This document shows, in pieces, positions 1 through 6,746 of a stretch of DNA of 7,797 nucleotides. This DNA is from an uncultured Flavobacteriales bacterium. Its GTDB lineage: Bacteria > Bacteroidota > Bacteroidia > Flavobacteriales > Vicingaceae. Position numbers and translations under genes: made by a program. Location of the stretch: positions 1 to 7,797 of the forward strand of contig CAJXFJ010000062.1 in assembly GCA_913052515.1 (NCBI GenBank). Direction: 5' to 3'. The notes under the pieces are model-generated. The model saw only the letters and a program-made list of their open reading frames with translations, was not told where the DNA came from and did not search any database. Numbering within the stretch: the stretch's first letter is position 1; each line of letters starts with the position of its first letter.

Positions 1-770
1 GTTGTATCTTGCCAAAAGAGTGCATTTACTCCTAAGCTCTTTAAAACAAAGGAAGAAGTAGCCACCGCATAGCTTATCTTTTGACCTTTGGTGAGGATGT
101 GTTCTTCTCCACTTTTTTTGCTTTTTACGGCCACTTTCCCGCTTTTAACCCCTACAGTTAAGGTATCTGAACCTTCCGCAGCATCTACAAAAAAGCTTGT
201 TCCTAAAACACTAACATCAAGTGCTTGTGCATCAATAATAAATGGTTTTTCGGGCGCTCTTTCAACTTCAAAAAAGGCTTCTCCATTTAACTTTACGCTT
301 CTTACTTTCTCATCAAATTGCTCAGGATATTCAAGTATAGAACCTTTGTTGAGGTGAATGATGGAATTGTCTGCCAATTTAATTTCTTCTACTTGTAAAT
401 GCGCTTGAAGCTGCATTCGTTCCTCATCTTGCTGTAAAATTTGATAGAGGGCGTAGCTAAATGCAAATAGAGCTAAAATAGCAGCAGCCTTGCTCATCCA
501 AGATTGAATAGGGATAATCTTTCCCTTTTGTTCTGGAGCTTTTGAATTACCTTCTTCAGTGAAATTTAATTTGGCTGAAACTTTTTGCCAAGCCGCCTCT
601 GCATTGGGTTGAGCTGCACTTTCCCAAATCTGTTGATTGGCTTCAAAAACAGCGCGGTTTTTAGGGTTTTCTGCTAACCACTGACCCAACTCTTTTTGTT
701 CATCAATGCTTAGAGAACCCTCCAATTGCTTGGCCATTAAAGCTTCAATATGTTCTGGTATTTCTTGCAT
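1..770 (-). CDS. FecR-family anti-sigma factor (C-terminus cut by window edge)
   Basis: This is a membrane-spanning anti-sigma regulator. Its cytoplasmic N-terminus should bind the ECF sigma factor encoded just upstream, and its periplasmic part should sense an outer-membrane transporter. I translated it from the ATG at 770; 256 complete codons are visible before the edge. Residues 1-65 form the acidic, Trp-containing N-terminal domain (W31, W49, W61). Residues 93-112 are a hydrophobic membrane segment. Residues about 127-235 match the FecR core, with the typical 'LADNS..HLNKGS.L.YP' and 'LNGEAFFEV' patterns and 'VLGTSFFV' at 188-195. Family members usually run past 300 residues and end in a DUF4974-like domain, so roughly 60-80 residues are probably missing. 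The start is 43 bp after the sigma stop, in an A-rich context with no clear Shine-Dalgarno, as is usual in Bacteroidota. A SusC/TonB-dependent receptor gene often follows such pairs, but that region lies outside the window. Confidence 0.9.
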   Translation of the reverse strand, partial: MQEIPEHIEALMAKQLEGSLSIDEQKELGQWLAENPKNRAVFEANQQIWESAAQPNAEAAWQKVSAKLNFTEEGNSKAPEQKGKIIPIQSWMSKAAAILALFAFSYALYQILQQDEERMQLQAHLQVEEIKLADNSIIHLNKGSILEYPEQFDEKVRSVKLNGEAFFEVERAPEKPFIIDAQALDVSVLGTSFFVDAAEGSDTLTVGVKSGKVAVKSKKSGEEHILTKGQKISYAVATSSFVLKSLGVNALFWQDT

Positions 771-813
771 TTGCTATTTGTATGACAACTGATTATTCAT
801 CTACCCCTATTCC

Positions 814-1383
814 TTATAAAAATTTATTGAATTCATTCCATAAAAAAAGCACAAACAGATTTAAGTGTTTTAAATGTTGTCTTAAATACTTAAGTGCTAG
901 ACCCATTTGGTTTTCTACTGTTTTAATGGAAATGTTCAACTTTTCAGCAATTTCTGAATACTTTAAACCCTCTTCGCGACTTAATTTAAAAATGGCTTTT
1001 CGTTTTTCAGGAAGCGCTTCTAATTTCTCATAAATTTCTCGATGTAATTCATTGGCTTCTATGCTACTTTCAGTGCTTTCTGTTTCTGCTTGATGAATTT
1101 GAAATTGTTGATGTTCGGCCTTTACTTTTTCGTGTTTCAACGCATTTAAACAAGCGTTTTTTACGGCTTGAAACAAATAGGCTTTTAAAGAACTTTCAAT
1201 GTTAATTGAAGCCTTTTTCTCCCACAGTTTTACAAAGGTTTCTTGCACCAAATCTTCTGCATGCGACATATCTTTTAAATAGGTGCAGGCAAAACGGCAT
1301 AGACTTCCATAGTACTGATGAAACAATTTTTCAAAGACCTTTTTGTCGCCTTGCTTAATTTGGTGAAAGGAAAGGTCTTCCAT
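814..1383 (-). CDS. ECF-type RNA polymerase sigma factor (FecI/RpoE-like)
   Basis: This 189-residue alternative sigma factor should direct RNA polymerase to a dedicated set of promoters when released by its FecR partner. Region 2 spans about residues 17-85, with the core-binding and -10-recognition pattern 'DLVQETFVKLWE' at 44-55. Region 4 spans about 112-172, with 'LEALPEKRKAIF' followed by the helix-turn-helix 'YSEIAEKLNISIKTVENQM' at 142-160. No regions 1 or 3 are present, which fits the ECF class and its usual length. The C-terminal tail (174-184) is very hydrophobic, a feature I recall from other Bacteroidota ECF sigmas. The start codon lies 5 bp after the phosphatase stop, which implies co-transcription and probably coupled translation. 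The fecR-like gene follows 43 bp later, the standard order for such pairs. The regulon cannot be predicted from this sequence. Confidence 0.93.
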   Translation of the reverse strand: MEDLSFHQIKQGDKKVFEKLFHQYYGSLCRFACTYLKDMSHAEDLVQETFVKLWEKKASINIESSLKAYLFQAVKNACLNALKHEKVKAEHQQFQIHQAETESTESSIEANELHREIYEKLEALPEKRKAIFKLSREEGLKYSEIAEKLNISIKTVENQMGLALKYLRQHLKHLNLFVLFLWNEFNKFL

Positions 1384-1388
1384 GGAAA

Positions 1389-2180
1389 TTAACGCGCTAT
1401 TTTTTTCATTTTAGCGAGAAGGTCTTCTTTTAAAGCGGGACTTGTTGCTAAGATTTCTTTGCCGTGTAACCAATTGTTATTACCCGAAAAATCAAATACT
1501 TCGCCACCTGCTTCTTGCACAATTAATGCTCCAGCAGCCACATCCCAAGGGTGGAGACTGTACTCAAAAAAAGCATCAAATCGTCCACAGGCCATGTATA
1601 CCAAATCAACAGCTGCAGAACCCATTCTTCTTACTCCACGACTGTTTTGTGCCAAGTCTTTTAAAATTTCAAAGTAAGCATCAATGCGATCGTAATCGTA
1701 GTATGGAAAACCAGTAGCTAAAAGCGAATCTGCCAATTTTTGATTGCTGCTGATTTTTATCTTCTCTTGATTTAAAAATGCGCCACCATCTTTCCAAGCA
1801 TAAAAACATTCGTCTTGGTTGATTTCATAGACAACACCTAAAACCACCTCGCCATTTTTTTCCAAACCAACACTCACAGAATATACCGGTAAACCATGTA
1901 AAAAATTGGTTGTTCCATCTAGTGGATCAATAATCCAATTGTAGGTTTCCCCTTTTTTATCGGAAGTGCCTTCTTCCGCAATAAATCCCGCTTCTTCAAG
2001 CAAGTTGATCAAGCCTTTAACTAAGGCTATTTCAGCATTCTTGTCGACATAACTTACCAAGGAATTCAAGGATTTGGTTTCAATGTCTTGTTGCTTGACT
2101 TTACTTTCTTCAATTTTAATATTCATGCCCACTTGGCGGCATAATTCAACAACATCAAGGCAAAGCGACTTTAAATCCAT
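1389..2180 (-). CDS. suhB: Inositol monophosphatase family protein (SuhB-like)
   Basis: This cytoplasmic Mg2+-dependent phosphatase of the IMPase/FBPase superfamily has 263 residues, a normal length. The metal-binding signatures are complete. E69-E70 lie in 'IAEEGTSD'. The pattern 'DPLDGTTNF' covers 85-93, with D85 and D88 as ligands. 'HPWDVAAGALIVQEAGG' at 210-226 supplies D213. These positions match the known E67/D84/D87/D212 pattern of E. coli SuhB closely, so activity is expected. Possible substrates include myo-inositol-1-phosphate, but family members also hydrolyse other sugar phosphates or PAP, and the sequence does not settle which. The gene starts 11 bp after the lgt stop and ends 5 bp before the sigma start, so it is in the middle of a tight operon. 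SuhB also acts in ribosomal RNA antitermination in E. coli; whether that applies here is unknown. The symbol reflects family resemblance, not a tested function. Confidence 0.93.
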   Translation of the reverse strand: MDLKSLCLDVVELCRQVGMNIKIEESKVKQQDIETKSLNSLVSYVDKNAEIALVKGLINLLEEAGFIAEEGTSDKKGETYNWIIDPLDGTTNFLHGLPVYSVSVGLEKNGEVVLGVVYEINQDECFYAWKDGGAFLNQEKIKISSNQKLADSLLATGFPYYDYDRIDAYFEILKDLAQNSRGVRRMGSAAVDLVYMACGRFDAFFEYSLHPWDVAAGALIVQEAGGEVFDFSGNNNWLHGKEILATSPALKEDLLAKMKKIAR

Positions 2181-2191
2181 TAGCGTATTTT

Positions 2192-3373
2192 TTAGGCTTT
2201 TTGAGGAATGAATTTATTCTTGTTTTTACTGAAATAAGCAATGCCGAGCAGTCCAAAAACGACCATCAGTACGGCGATTAATTCAGCCTGCGTAGCTTCT
2301 ATTCCTAAAAAGTGATAATCAGGATTGATTCTAATTTTTTCGATGATAAATCGTTCTACTCCGTTTAGAGCTAAATACAAGCTGAATATAAAACCAGGGA
2401 TTTGAATTTTTTTTCGCAAAGACCAAAGAATTCCAAAGATGATAAAAGCCATGATGGTTTCGTAAAAAGGAGTAGGCCATGCATTTCCTTCGTAAATCAA
2501 GCTCATGCCGTTTTCAATATGCTCAACCGGACGACCAGCCGCTCCTAAATCTTTGTTTAACACATTTCCTTCGTAATCAAAAGCCCACATCCAATCGGGT
2601 GCCCAGCTAAGCCAATCTGGTTTTGGGTTTGGATTGGGCATGCCCCAGTCGCCATCTCCGGAAAGCTGACATCCAACTCGCCCAACGCCATAAGCGGCCA
2701 TCAAACCTGGTGCACAAGCATCGGCAACGTGTATCCATGTCAAGCCATTTTTTACCGCATAATACAAAACGGCACCACCGCCTACAATTAAGCCGCCATA
2801 AATGCTTAAGCCACTAAAGGAAACCAAGGCACCAATGGGATCTGCGGCAAACTCTTGAATGTTCTCTAAGTTGTGAAAAACTTTGGCTCCTAAAATTCCC
2901 GCAACGGCAGCAATCATGGTCATGTTGCCAACCATCTCATGCGGATGAAGCGTTTGCTCTACCAGTTTGGGTTCAGGAAGTCTTTCTTTTTCTTTCTCCC
3001 GGTACTTCTGATAACCAAATAGTGCAGCTCCAATTAAACCCACTAAGAAATTTCCTCTAGCCGAAAAAATAAATTCTTGCGGATTGGCCACTAAATCATC
3101 GTAATTGCCAAAAGCTTCACCGAGTTTGAAAAAGATAAGAAAGCCAATGAACGCATTTCCGAGAAGTTCTAATGTACTTGCTTTCTCACCAATTTTGACT
3201 TTTACCTTTCTTGCTGAAAGCCAACCGATTTCTTCTTTTCGTTTAAGCTCTTTGGTAAAAAAGTAAGCGGCAGTTAAAAAGGCCAAAGCCACTAAAAAAC
3301 CAAAGGTGGGAAAGGGTAGGGGAATGTTGATACCTAAAAGGTCATGCAACATATCTGAAACGGTTGGATACAT
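2192..3373 (-). CDS. lgt: Prolipoprotein diacylglyceryl transferase family protein (long Bacteroidota form)
   Basis: Lgt moves a diacylglyceryl group from phosphatidylglycerol to the lipobox cysteine of prolipoproteins in the inner membrane. The protein has 393 residues, against about 260-300 for classical Lgt. Hydrophobic segments lie near 20-40, 68-84, 105-121, 148-165, 185-207, 305-319, 326-337 and 364-381. Recognisable family motifs are 'YGGLIVGG' (192-199), 'GRVGCQLSGDGDWG' (231-244), 'TPFYE' (301-305) and 'ERFIIEKIR' (340-348). R232, G244, E340 and R348 are kept. In E. coli the first motif begins with the essential His103 and the second reads RIGNFINGE; here Tyr192 and Cys235 occupy the His and Asn positions and Asp240 replaces the Glu. 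From memory these changes recur in long Bacteroidota homologues. Extra length comes from polar loops at about 41-67 and 122-147 and a Trp-rich segment at 245-300. The gene begins an operon and has a -7 box about 20 nt upstream. Lgt-family membership is firm; the exact activity is less certain. Confidence 0.88.
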   Translation of the reverse strand: MYPTVSDMLHDLLGINIPLPFPTFGFLVALAFLTAAYFFTKELKRKEEIGWLSARKVKVKIGEKASTLELLGNAFIGFLIFFKLGEAFGNYDDLVANPQEFIFSARGNFLVGLIGAALFGYQKYREKEKERLPEPKLVEQTLHPHEMVGNMTMIAAVAGILGAKVFHNLENIQEFAADPIGALVSFSGLSIYGGLIVGGGAVLYYAVKNGLTWIHVADACAPGLMAAYGVGRVGCQLSGDGDWGMPNPNPKPDWLSWAPDWMWAFDYEGNVLNKDLGAAGRPVEHIENGMSLIYEGNAWPTPFYETIMAFIIFGILWSLRKKIQIPGFIFSLYLALNGVERFIIEKIRINPDYHFLGIEATQAELIAVLMVVFGLLGIAYFSKNKNKFIPQKA

Positions 3374-3393
3374 AGTTAAAAATTACAATTTCA

Positions 3394-3401
3394 CAAAGGT
3401 A
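3394..3401 (-). promoter_or_regulatory. Candidate Bacteroidota -7 promoter element for lgt-suhB-sigma-fecR
   Basis: The minus strand reads TACCTTTG, an exact match to the Bacteroidota -7 consensus TAnnTTTG. It lies in the 73-bp gap between the ALDC-like gene and lgt, with 20 nt between the box and the lgt ATG. That would give a short leader of roughly 14 nt. I do not see a clear TTTG -33 element at the expected distance. The same octamer sits at almost the same distance before the PLP-enzyme gene. Confidence 0.5.
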
Positions 3402-3446
3402 ATAAAGATGATAAGGGCTAAAAGGAATATTTTGATGAATTGAATT

Positions 3447-4160
3447 TTACTGTTTAGGAATATAAAGAGTCATTTTTTCCATGTTAATTTCATCTAAATG
3501 GCCCATTTTGTTTTTTGCTTCATTAATCAGGTGAATATGCACAAGACGGTCATGATGGGTAAATACACCTTTGTGTTCTTTGGAAAAGAAGCCAACAAGG
3601 GTTACCGCTTCATTTTGCAGTAAAAAATCTTTTTGCCCTTGGTGAGCCTCTTGCGGATTACTCACTTTAGTTCCGGGGGCTAAATTTTGAATGTGATAAA
3701 TGGCCGATTCGGCAAAACCTTCCAAATAAAAAGGAAAAGGTGTTTCAATATTAAATTTAGAGGAGTCAATAAATCGCTCAAGATCTGCTATAGTTTTGAT
3801 GTAAGATTCAAGCTGAATGTTTTGCCATTCGTTTTCATAATCATAAACAAAAAAGGGTGCAGAAGCTTTTTGATTCAATTCAACAATTTGTGTGCTATCA
3901 TCTGCCATTTTAGAAACATAGATGTCTCCTTTAAAGATGCTTATTTCTCCACGCAATCCTGCTAAGGGCCCTATGCCAAAAAGGCCCTCTGATTTTTTCA
4001 AGGTATCTAAATCAATACGACTACCGAGTTCACCTTTCCACATGACATTTTTCATGGCACTAACCACGTAAACCGGTGGTTTTGGTAGTTTTTGTTTAGG
4101 ACTAGAGCAGCTAAATAAACCCAAGAAAAGGATATTTAATGTAAATAGGATTAATCTCAT
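3447..4160 (-). CDS. Acetolactate decarboxylase-like lipoprotein
   Basis: The 237-residue protein resembles alpha-acetolactate decarboxylase (ALDC), which turns acetolactate into acetoin, but it appears exported. Residues 1-18 form a lipoprotein signal peptide ending 'LGLFSC', with Cys18 as the lipidation site. The ALDC-like body follows: 'GPLAGLRGEISIFKGDIYV' at 64-82 parallels the family's 'G.FDGLDGE..VLDG.FY' stretch and includes E72. 'HIHLINEAKNKMGH' at 208-221 gives three histidines (208, 210, 221) with the same spacing as the zinc ligands H194/H196/H207 of Brevibacillus ALDC. Differences matter: the stretch expected to carry the catalytic arginine (about 141-162) contains no Arg, and the protein ends before the position of the C-terminal catalytic Glu. 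Activity on acetolactate is therefore doubtful. The start overlaps the previous gene's stop as ATGA, so translation is probably coupled. Family assignment is fairly firm; function is open. Confidence 0.78.
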   Translation of the reverse strand: MRLILFTLNILFLGLFSCSSPKQKLPKPPVYVVSAMKNVMWKGELGSRIDLDTLKKSEGLFGIGPLAGLRGEISIFKGDIYVSKMADDSTQIVELNQKASAPFFVYDYENEWQNIQLESYIKTIADLERFIDSSKFNIETPFPFYLEGFAESAIYHIQNLAPGTKVSNPQEAHQGQKDFLLQNEAVTLVGFFSKEHKGVFTHHDRLVHIHLINEAKNKMGHLDEINMEKMTLYIPKQ

Positions 4161-4804
4161 TTTTTCTGATTCATTTTGTATTCATCGTGTATACCTAATC
4201 CCTTTAAAATCAAAGGGCGATACTTTTCAATGCGTTTTATTCTGGTAGCTGATTGTTTGGCTTGCGAAAAATGAATGAGATAACCTCTTTGTCTTCCTGG
4301 AGTTAATGCTTCAAAGGCAACTCTAAAATCAGAATCCCGATCAAAAAGAGCTTTGAGCTCTTCCGGTTGTTCTTCTGTTTTCTTTTTAAAAACTACTTTC
4401 TTTCCTTGCTTTTCAAGTTCAATAGCTTCAAAAATGAGGGCTTTAATTTGATCTTTTTGAGCAAGCAACTCAGTCAAGTTTGTATAATTCAATTGTCGTG
4501 TTGCCTGTGAGTTTTCACCAGGAGAAACTAACAATTGATGTTCATTATTAAGCAAACTGCCCTTGAAAAATGAAATGGTAGCATGAGCCTTAAAAGCAGA
4601 TACAATCAATACATTTTTTCCTTTGAAGGTATAGCAAGGCTGGGCCCATTTTAGCTCTTCTTTTAAGCCGCAACTCAATACAATTTCGCGCAAGTTTACC
4701 AAGAGCTCTTGCCATTGATGAACTTTACAGTCGGGTGTTTGATATAAATTACACCGACCACAGCCTTCTTCCAGAAATAAATCAACTTTTGGATTTCGCT
4801 CCAT
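4157..4804 (-). CDS. YdeI/OmpD-associated (DUF1801-fold) family protein with N-terminal Cys/His cluster
   Basis: This predicted cytoplasmic protein has 215 residues and no signal peptide or membrane segment. The central part (about 31-130) matches DUF1801/YdhG-like proteins, with 'GLKEELKWAQPCYTFKGKNVLIVSAFK' features at 46-72, 'FFKGSLL' at 79-85 and 'SPGENSQATRQ' at 94-104. The C-terminal part (about 145-205) matches the YdeI/OmdA type: 'PEELKALF', then 'LTPGRQRGYLIHFSQAKQSATRIKRIEK'. The N-terminus carries C15-x2-C18-x7-C26-x2-H29, which could bind a metal; I recall a similar cluster in other Bacteroidota members. The biochemical role of the family is not established, although some members are annotated as bacteriocin-protection or stress proteins. 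The gene starts 23 bp after the PLP-enzyme stop and overlaps the lipoprotein gene by 4 bp, so the three are likely an operon. Confidence 0.82.
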   Translation of the reverse strand: MERNPKVDLFLEEGCGRCNLYQTPDCKVHQWQELLVNLREIVLSCGLKEELKWAQPCYTFKGKNVLIVSAFKAHATISFFKGSLLNNEHQLLVSPGENSQATRQLNYTNLTELLAQKDQIKALIFEAIELEKQGKKVVFKKKTEEQPEELKALFDRDSDFRVAFEALTPGRQRGYLIHFSQAKQSATRIKRIEKYRPLILKGLGIHDEYKMNQKK

Positions 4805-4827
4805 GTTTAAAATTTAGTCGCCTAAAG

Positions 4828-6681
4828 CTATAAATCAGCATCCATTTGGGCAACAAAATCTGCAAATACAGCTTTATGTTTGTCTAAATCCAACTGCGGT
4901 GAAACCGAAACACGCGCAATATAATCTTTGTCTGATTCTTTGGTGGTTCCTTGGGTAGAAGTTGCCGGGATCGTCCAATAGCAGCCTTTTAACTGACCAT
5001 AGCTCACACAGTATTTACTTTCTGTTGGAATTTCACCAATCATTTTATTAATGAGCTTTAAGTTTAATGCTCGTTTATAGTTTTCACGTTCTTCATGGGT
5101 ATTTCCTTTGGTTGGTAAATCCAGTGAAAAAACGGAAGGCGTAAAACCTGCTTGAGCTAATTCTTCAGAAACAAAATTGATTTTGGCTGTTGGTAATTCT
5201 TCATGTATAAAATTGACAAAGGACCTAGTATTTTCATAGGCTAGCTGAATCCGCTCTAACATAGATGGAATTTGTTCAGCAAGGATGGCCATTTGTAGGT
5301 CTGTTGCTTTGTTATCGCAAAGAGCCATGTGCAAACCTATCTTTTCCATAAGGTGAGCTGCTTTTTGATTTGCTGCGCAGTAGCCAGCCGTACATTTTCC
5401 GCCACTTGGAAATTTAGAACCACTTACGTACGAAATGGTTTGTACTTCGGCCAATATTCCCGTTTCGCTTAAGAATTGAACATTGGGGCAAAAAGTTTGG
5501 TCGAGGATAAAAACTGGAGGAATTGCATTTTCTCCAGAAGGGGTAATTCTAACTTTAGCAAGAGCCGTCTTTAGATTTTCTAAATTGGGTACTTCAACTC
5601 TAGGATTAGTAGGTATTTCAGCAATAATCAAAGGTACGGCATCTGCTTCAGCCACTTGATGTAGTACTTTTTCAATGCTTTGAACCATGTCGTTATCGCC
5701 ATCAACCGGCAAATCTAAAATAGAAACACGGTCAACAACAGCTGCTACCCTGCGCGCTTGATCGTTAGTTCCGCCGTAACAATTTGGTGGTACAATGATT
5801 TTAATGTCCTTCTGCGGGTAATTTTCTTTGGCATAGTCAATTAAGCCCATCATTATGGCGTATTGCACAGAAAGTCCGCTTGAGCCGATGTGTGCGTCTG
5901 TAGATGAAGCAGTAATCTCTTTTATATTTTGCATTACCACTGCAAGGTTTTTTGCAGCATCGGTTTTTGTAGCAGTAATTGGCAAACCTGCAATTTCTTG
6001 TAAAAGCGTCATACAATCAGCTGGTGTCATGGCAATGGTTTCCCTTCTTCGCAAATGCTGAATAGCAGAAACATATTCTTGGTTTGAATCTCCATGAATA
6101 CTTAATATGCTTCCTAGCTTATCGAAATCTTGAATGTAAAAGTCAACCGATGCGCTTTGTGACAGATTGGTTAATGTCGTTTCTGAACTGTAGAAAATAA
6201 CACTGCCATCAAATTCAGGAATGTCATTTAAAGTATTCACTTGTACGCACTCAAAAGAGTAGTTGTAAATTGATTTTACTTTGTTAAGGTCAAAATGGCG
6301 TGGAAGTTCATTTGTGTATGCAATTAAAGTATTTCGTTTATCCATATCATTTTTTCGGAGTACAGCTAGAATAGGAGCCGTTCTAGAAGAAAAACTGATG
6401 ACTTGCTGATGGTGTAAATCATTGAATTGAGCAATTGCCCATTCCAACACAGAAGATAGGGGATGGCCCAATCGAATATAATCATAAGCAGTAGGAAGTT
6501 GTTCCAATTGTGCTGCATCTGTAATTTGCTGATTAACCAACTTCTCTAATTCTTCAATAAACTCTGTTTTGGCTTGCTCTTCATGGTAAATATCCAATCG
6601 GTGAGTGGTTAAATTCAGCCAATTCGATGGACAGTTTTTAATCAGTTCTTTTAAGTAATTCAATATGTTTTCACGACTCAT
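4828..6681 (-). CDS. Cys/Met metabolism PLP-dependent enzyme, enlarged form
   Basis: This cytoplasmic PLP enzyme of the cystathionine gamma-synthase/lyase family (fold type I) probably acts in sulfur amino acid metabolism. The landmarks in order are 'SSGL' (267-270), 'YGGT' (302-305), 'PTNPRVEVPNLENL' (357-370), 'DQT' (394-396, with D394 expected to bind the pyridine nitrogen), 'SGSKFPSGG' (420-428, K423 the likely Schiff-base lysine) and 'ARVSVS' (589-594, R590 the expected carboxylate-binding arginine). All are intact. At 617 residues it is much longer than the usual 380-430. Residues 1-255 precede the normal SSG motif, and within them 'YIRLGHPLSSVLEWAIAQF' (68-86) resembles the family's usual N-terminal 'YSR.GNPT...LE..LA' stretch. 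About 180 residues therefore seem to be inserted between the two. Long fungal cystathionine gamma-synthases have a comparable layout as I remember it. The reaction (synthase, lyase or sulfhydrylase) cannot be told from sequence. A -7 box lies 22 nt before the ATG. Confidence 0.85.
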   Translation of the reverse strand: MSRENILNYLKELIKNCPSNWLNLTTHRLDIYHEEQAKTEFIEELEKLVNQQITDAAQLEQLPTAYDYIRLGHPLSSVLEWAIAQFNDLHHQQVISFSSRTAPILAVLRKNDMDKRNTLIAYTNELPRHFDLNKVKSIYNYSFECVQVNTLNDIPEFDGSVIFYSSETTLTNLSQSASVDFYIQDFDKLGSILSIHGDSNQEYVSAIQHLRRRETIAMTPADCMTLLQEIAGLPITATKTDAAKNLAVVMQNIKEITASSTDAHIGSSGLSVQYAIMMGLIDYAKENYPQKDIKIIVPPNCYGGTNDQARRVAAVVDRVSILDLPVDGDNDMVQSIEKVLHQVAEADAVPLIIAEIPTNPRVEVPNLENLKTALAKVRITPSGENAIPPVFILDQTFCPNVQFLSETGILAEVQTISYVSGSKFPSGGKCTAGYCAANQKAAHLMEKIGLHMALCDNKATDLQMAILAEQIPSMLERIQLAYENTRSFVNFIHEELPTAKINFVSEELAQAGFTPSVFSLDLPTKGNTHEERENYKRALNLKLINKMIGEIPTESKYCVSYGQLKGCYWTIPATSTQGTTKESDKDYIARVSVSPQLDLDKHKAVFADFVAQMDADL

Positions 6682-6703
6682 TGCTGTTCTTTTTTAGAAA
6701 GTG

Positions 6704-6711
6704 CAAAGGTA
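6704..6711 (-). promoter_or_regulatory. Candidate Bacteroidota -7 promoter element for the PLP-enzyme operon
   Basis: The minus strand reads TACCTTTG, matching TAnnTTTG, with 22 nt to the ATG of the PLP-enzyme gene. It sits in the 88-bp gap after the DUF3667 gene and would give a leader of about 16 nt. No obvious -33 TTTG is visible. Two copies of CTCCTCA lie further upstream (see repeat entry). Confidence 0.5.
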
Positions 6712-6720
6712 TTGTAAATC

Positions 6721-6746
6721 TGAGGAGTGAATGGTGTTTTGAGGAG
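6721..6746 (-). repeat. Direct repeat CTCCTCA x2, 19 bp apart, upstream of PLP-gene promoter
   Basis: The plus strand has TGAGGAG at 6721-6727 and again at 6740-6746, so the minus strand reads CTCCTCA twice in the same orientation. The start-to-start distance of 19 bp is close to two helical turns. The pair lies just upstream of the candidate -7 box, covering the region where a -33 element or activator site would be expected. A regulatory role is only a guess; a 7-mer pair can occur by chance. Confidence 0.25.

Noticed and set aside
88..357. Plus-strand ORF of 89 codons
   Set aside because: It lies antisense inside the FecR-family gene, whose frame gives a clear family match. The plus-strand product is low-complexity Ser/Thr/Leu-rich with no recognisable motif.
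782..1033. Plus-strand ORF of 83 codons
   Set aside because: It is antisense to the sigma region 4 coding sequence, including the helix-turn-helix, and has no features of its own.
1442..1717. Two overlapping plus-strand ORFs (1442-1717 and 1459-1677)
   Set aside because: Both are antisense to the catalytic C-terminal half of the phosphatase gene and show no protein-like motifs.
2623..2817. Plus-strand ORF of 64 codons
   Set aside because: It is antisense to the conserved Lgt motifs; His/Arg-rich composition is that of a shadow frame.
3374..3446. Terminator between the ALDC-like gene and lgt
   Set aside because: I looked for a hairpin plus T tract on the minus strand and found no convincing stem, so read-through into lgt cannot be excluded.
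3687..3965. Plus-strand ORF of 92 codons
   Set aside because: It is antisense to the ALDC-like lipoprotein gene, which has a signal peptide and conserved histidines.
5855..6061. Plus-strand ORF of 68 codons
   Set aside because: It is antisense to the SSG-motif region of the PLP enzyme.
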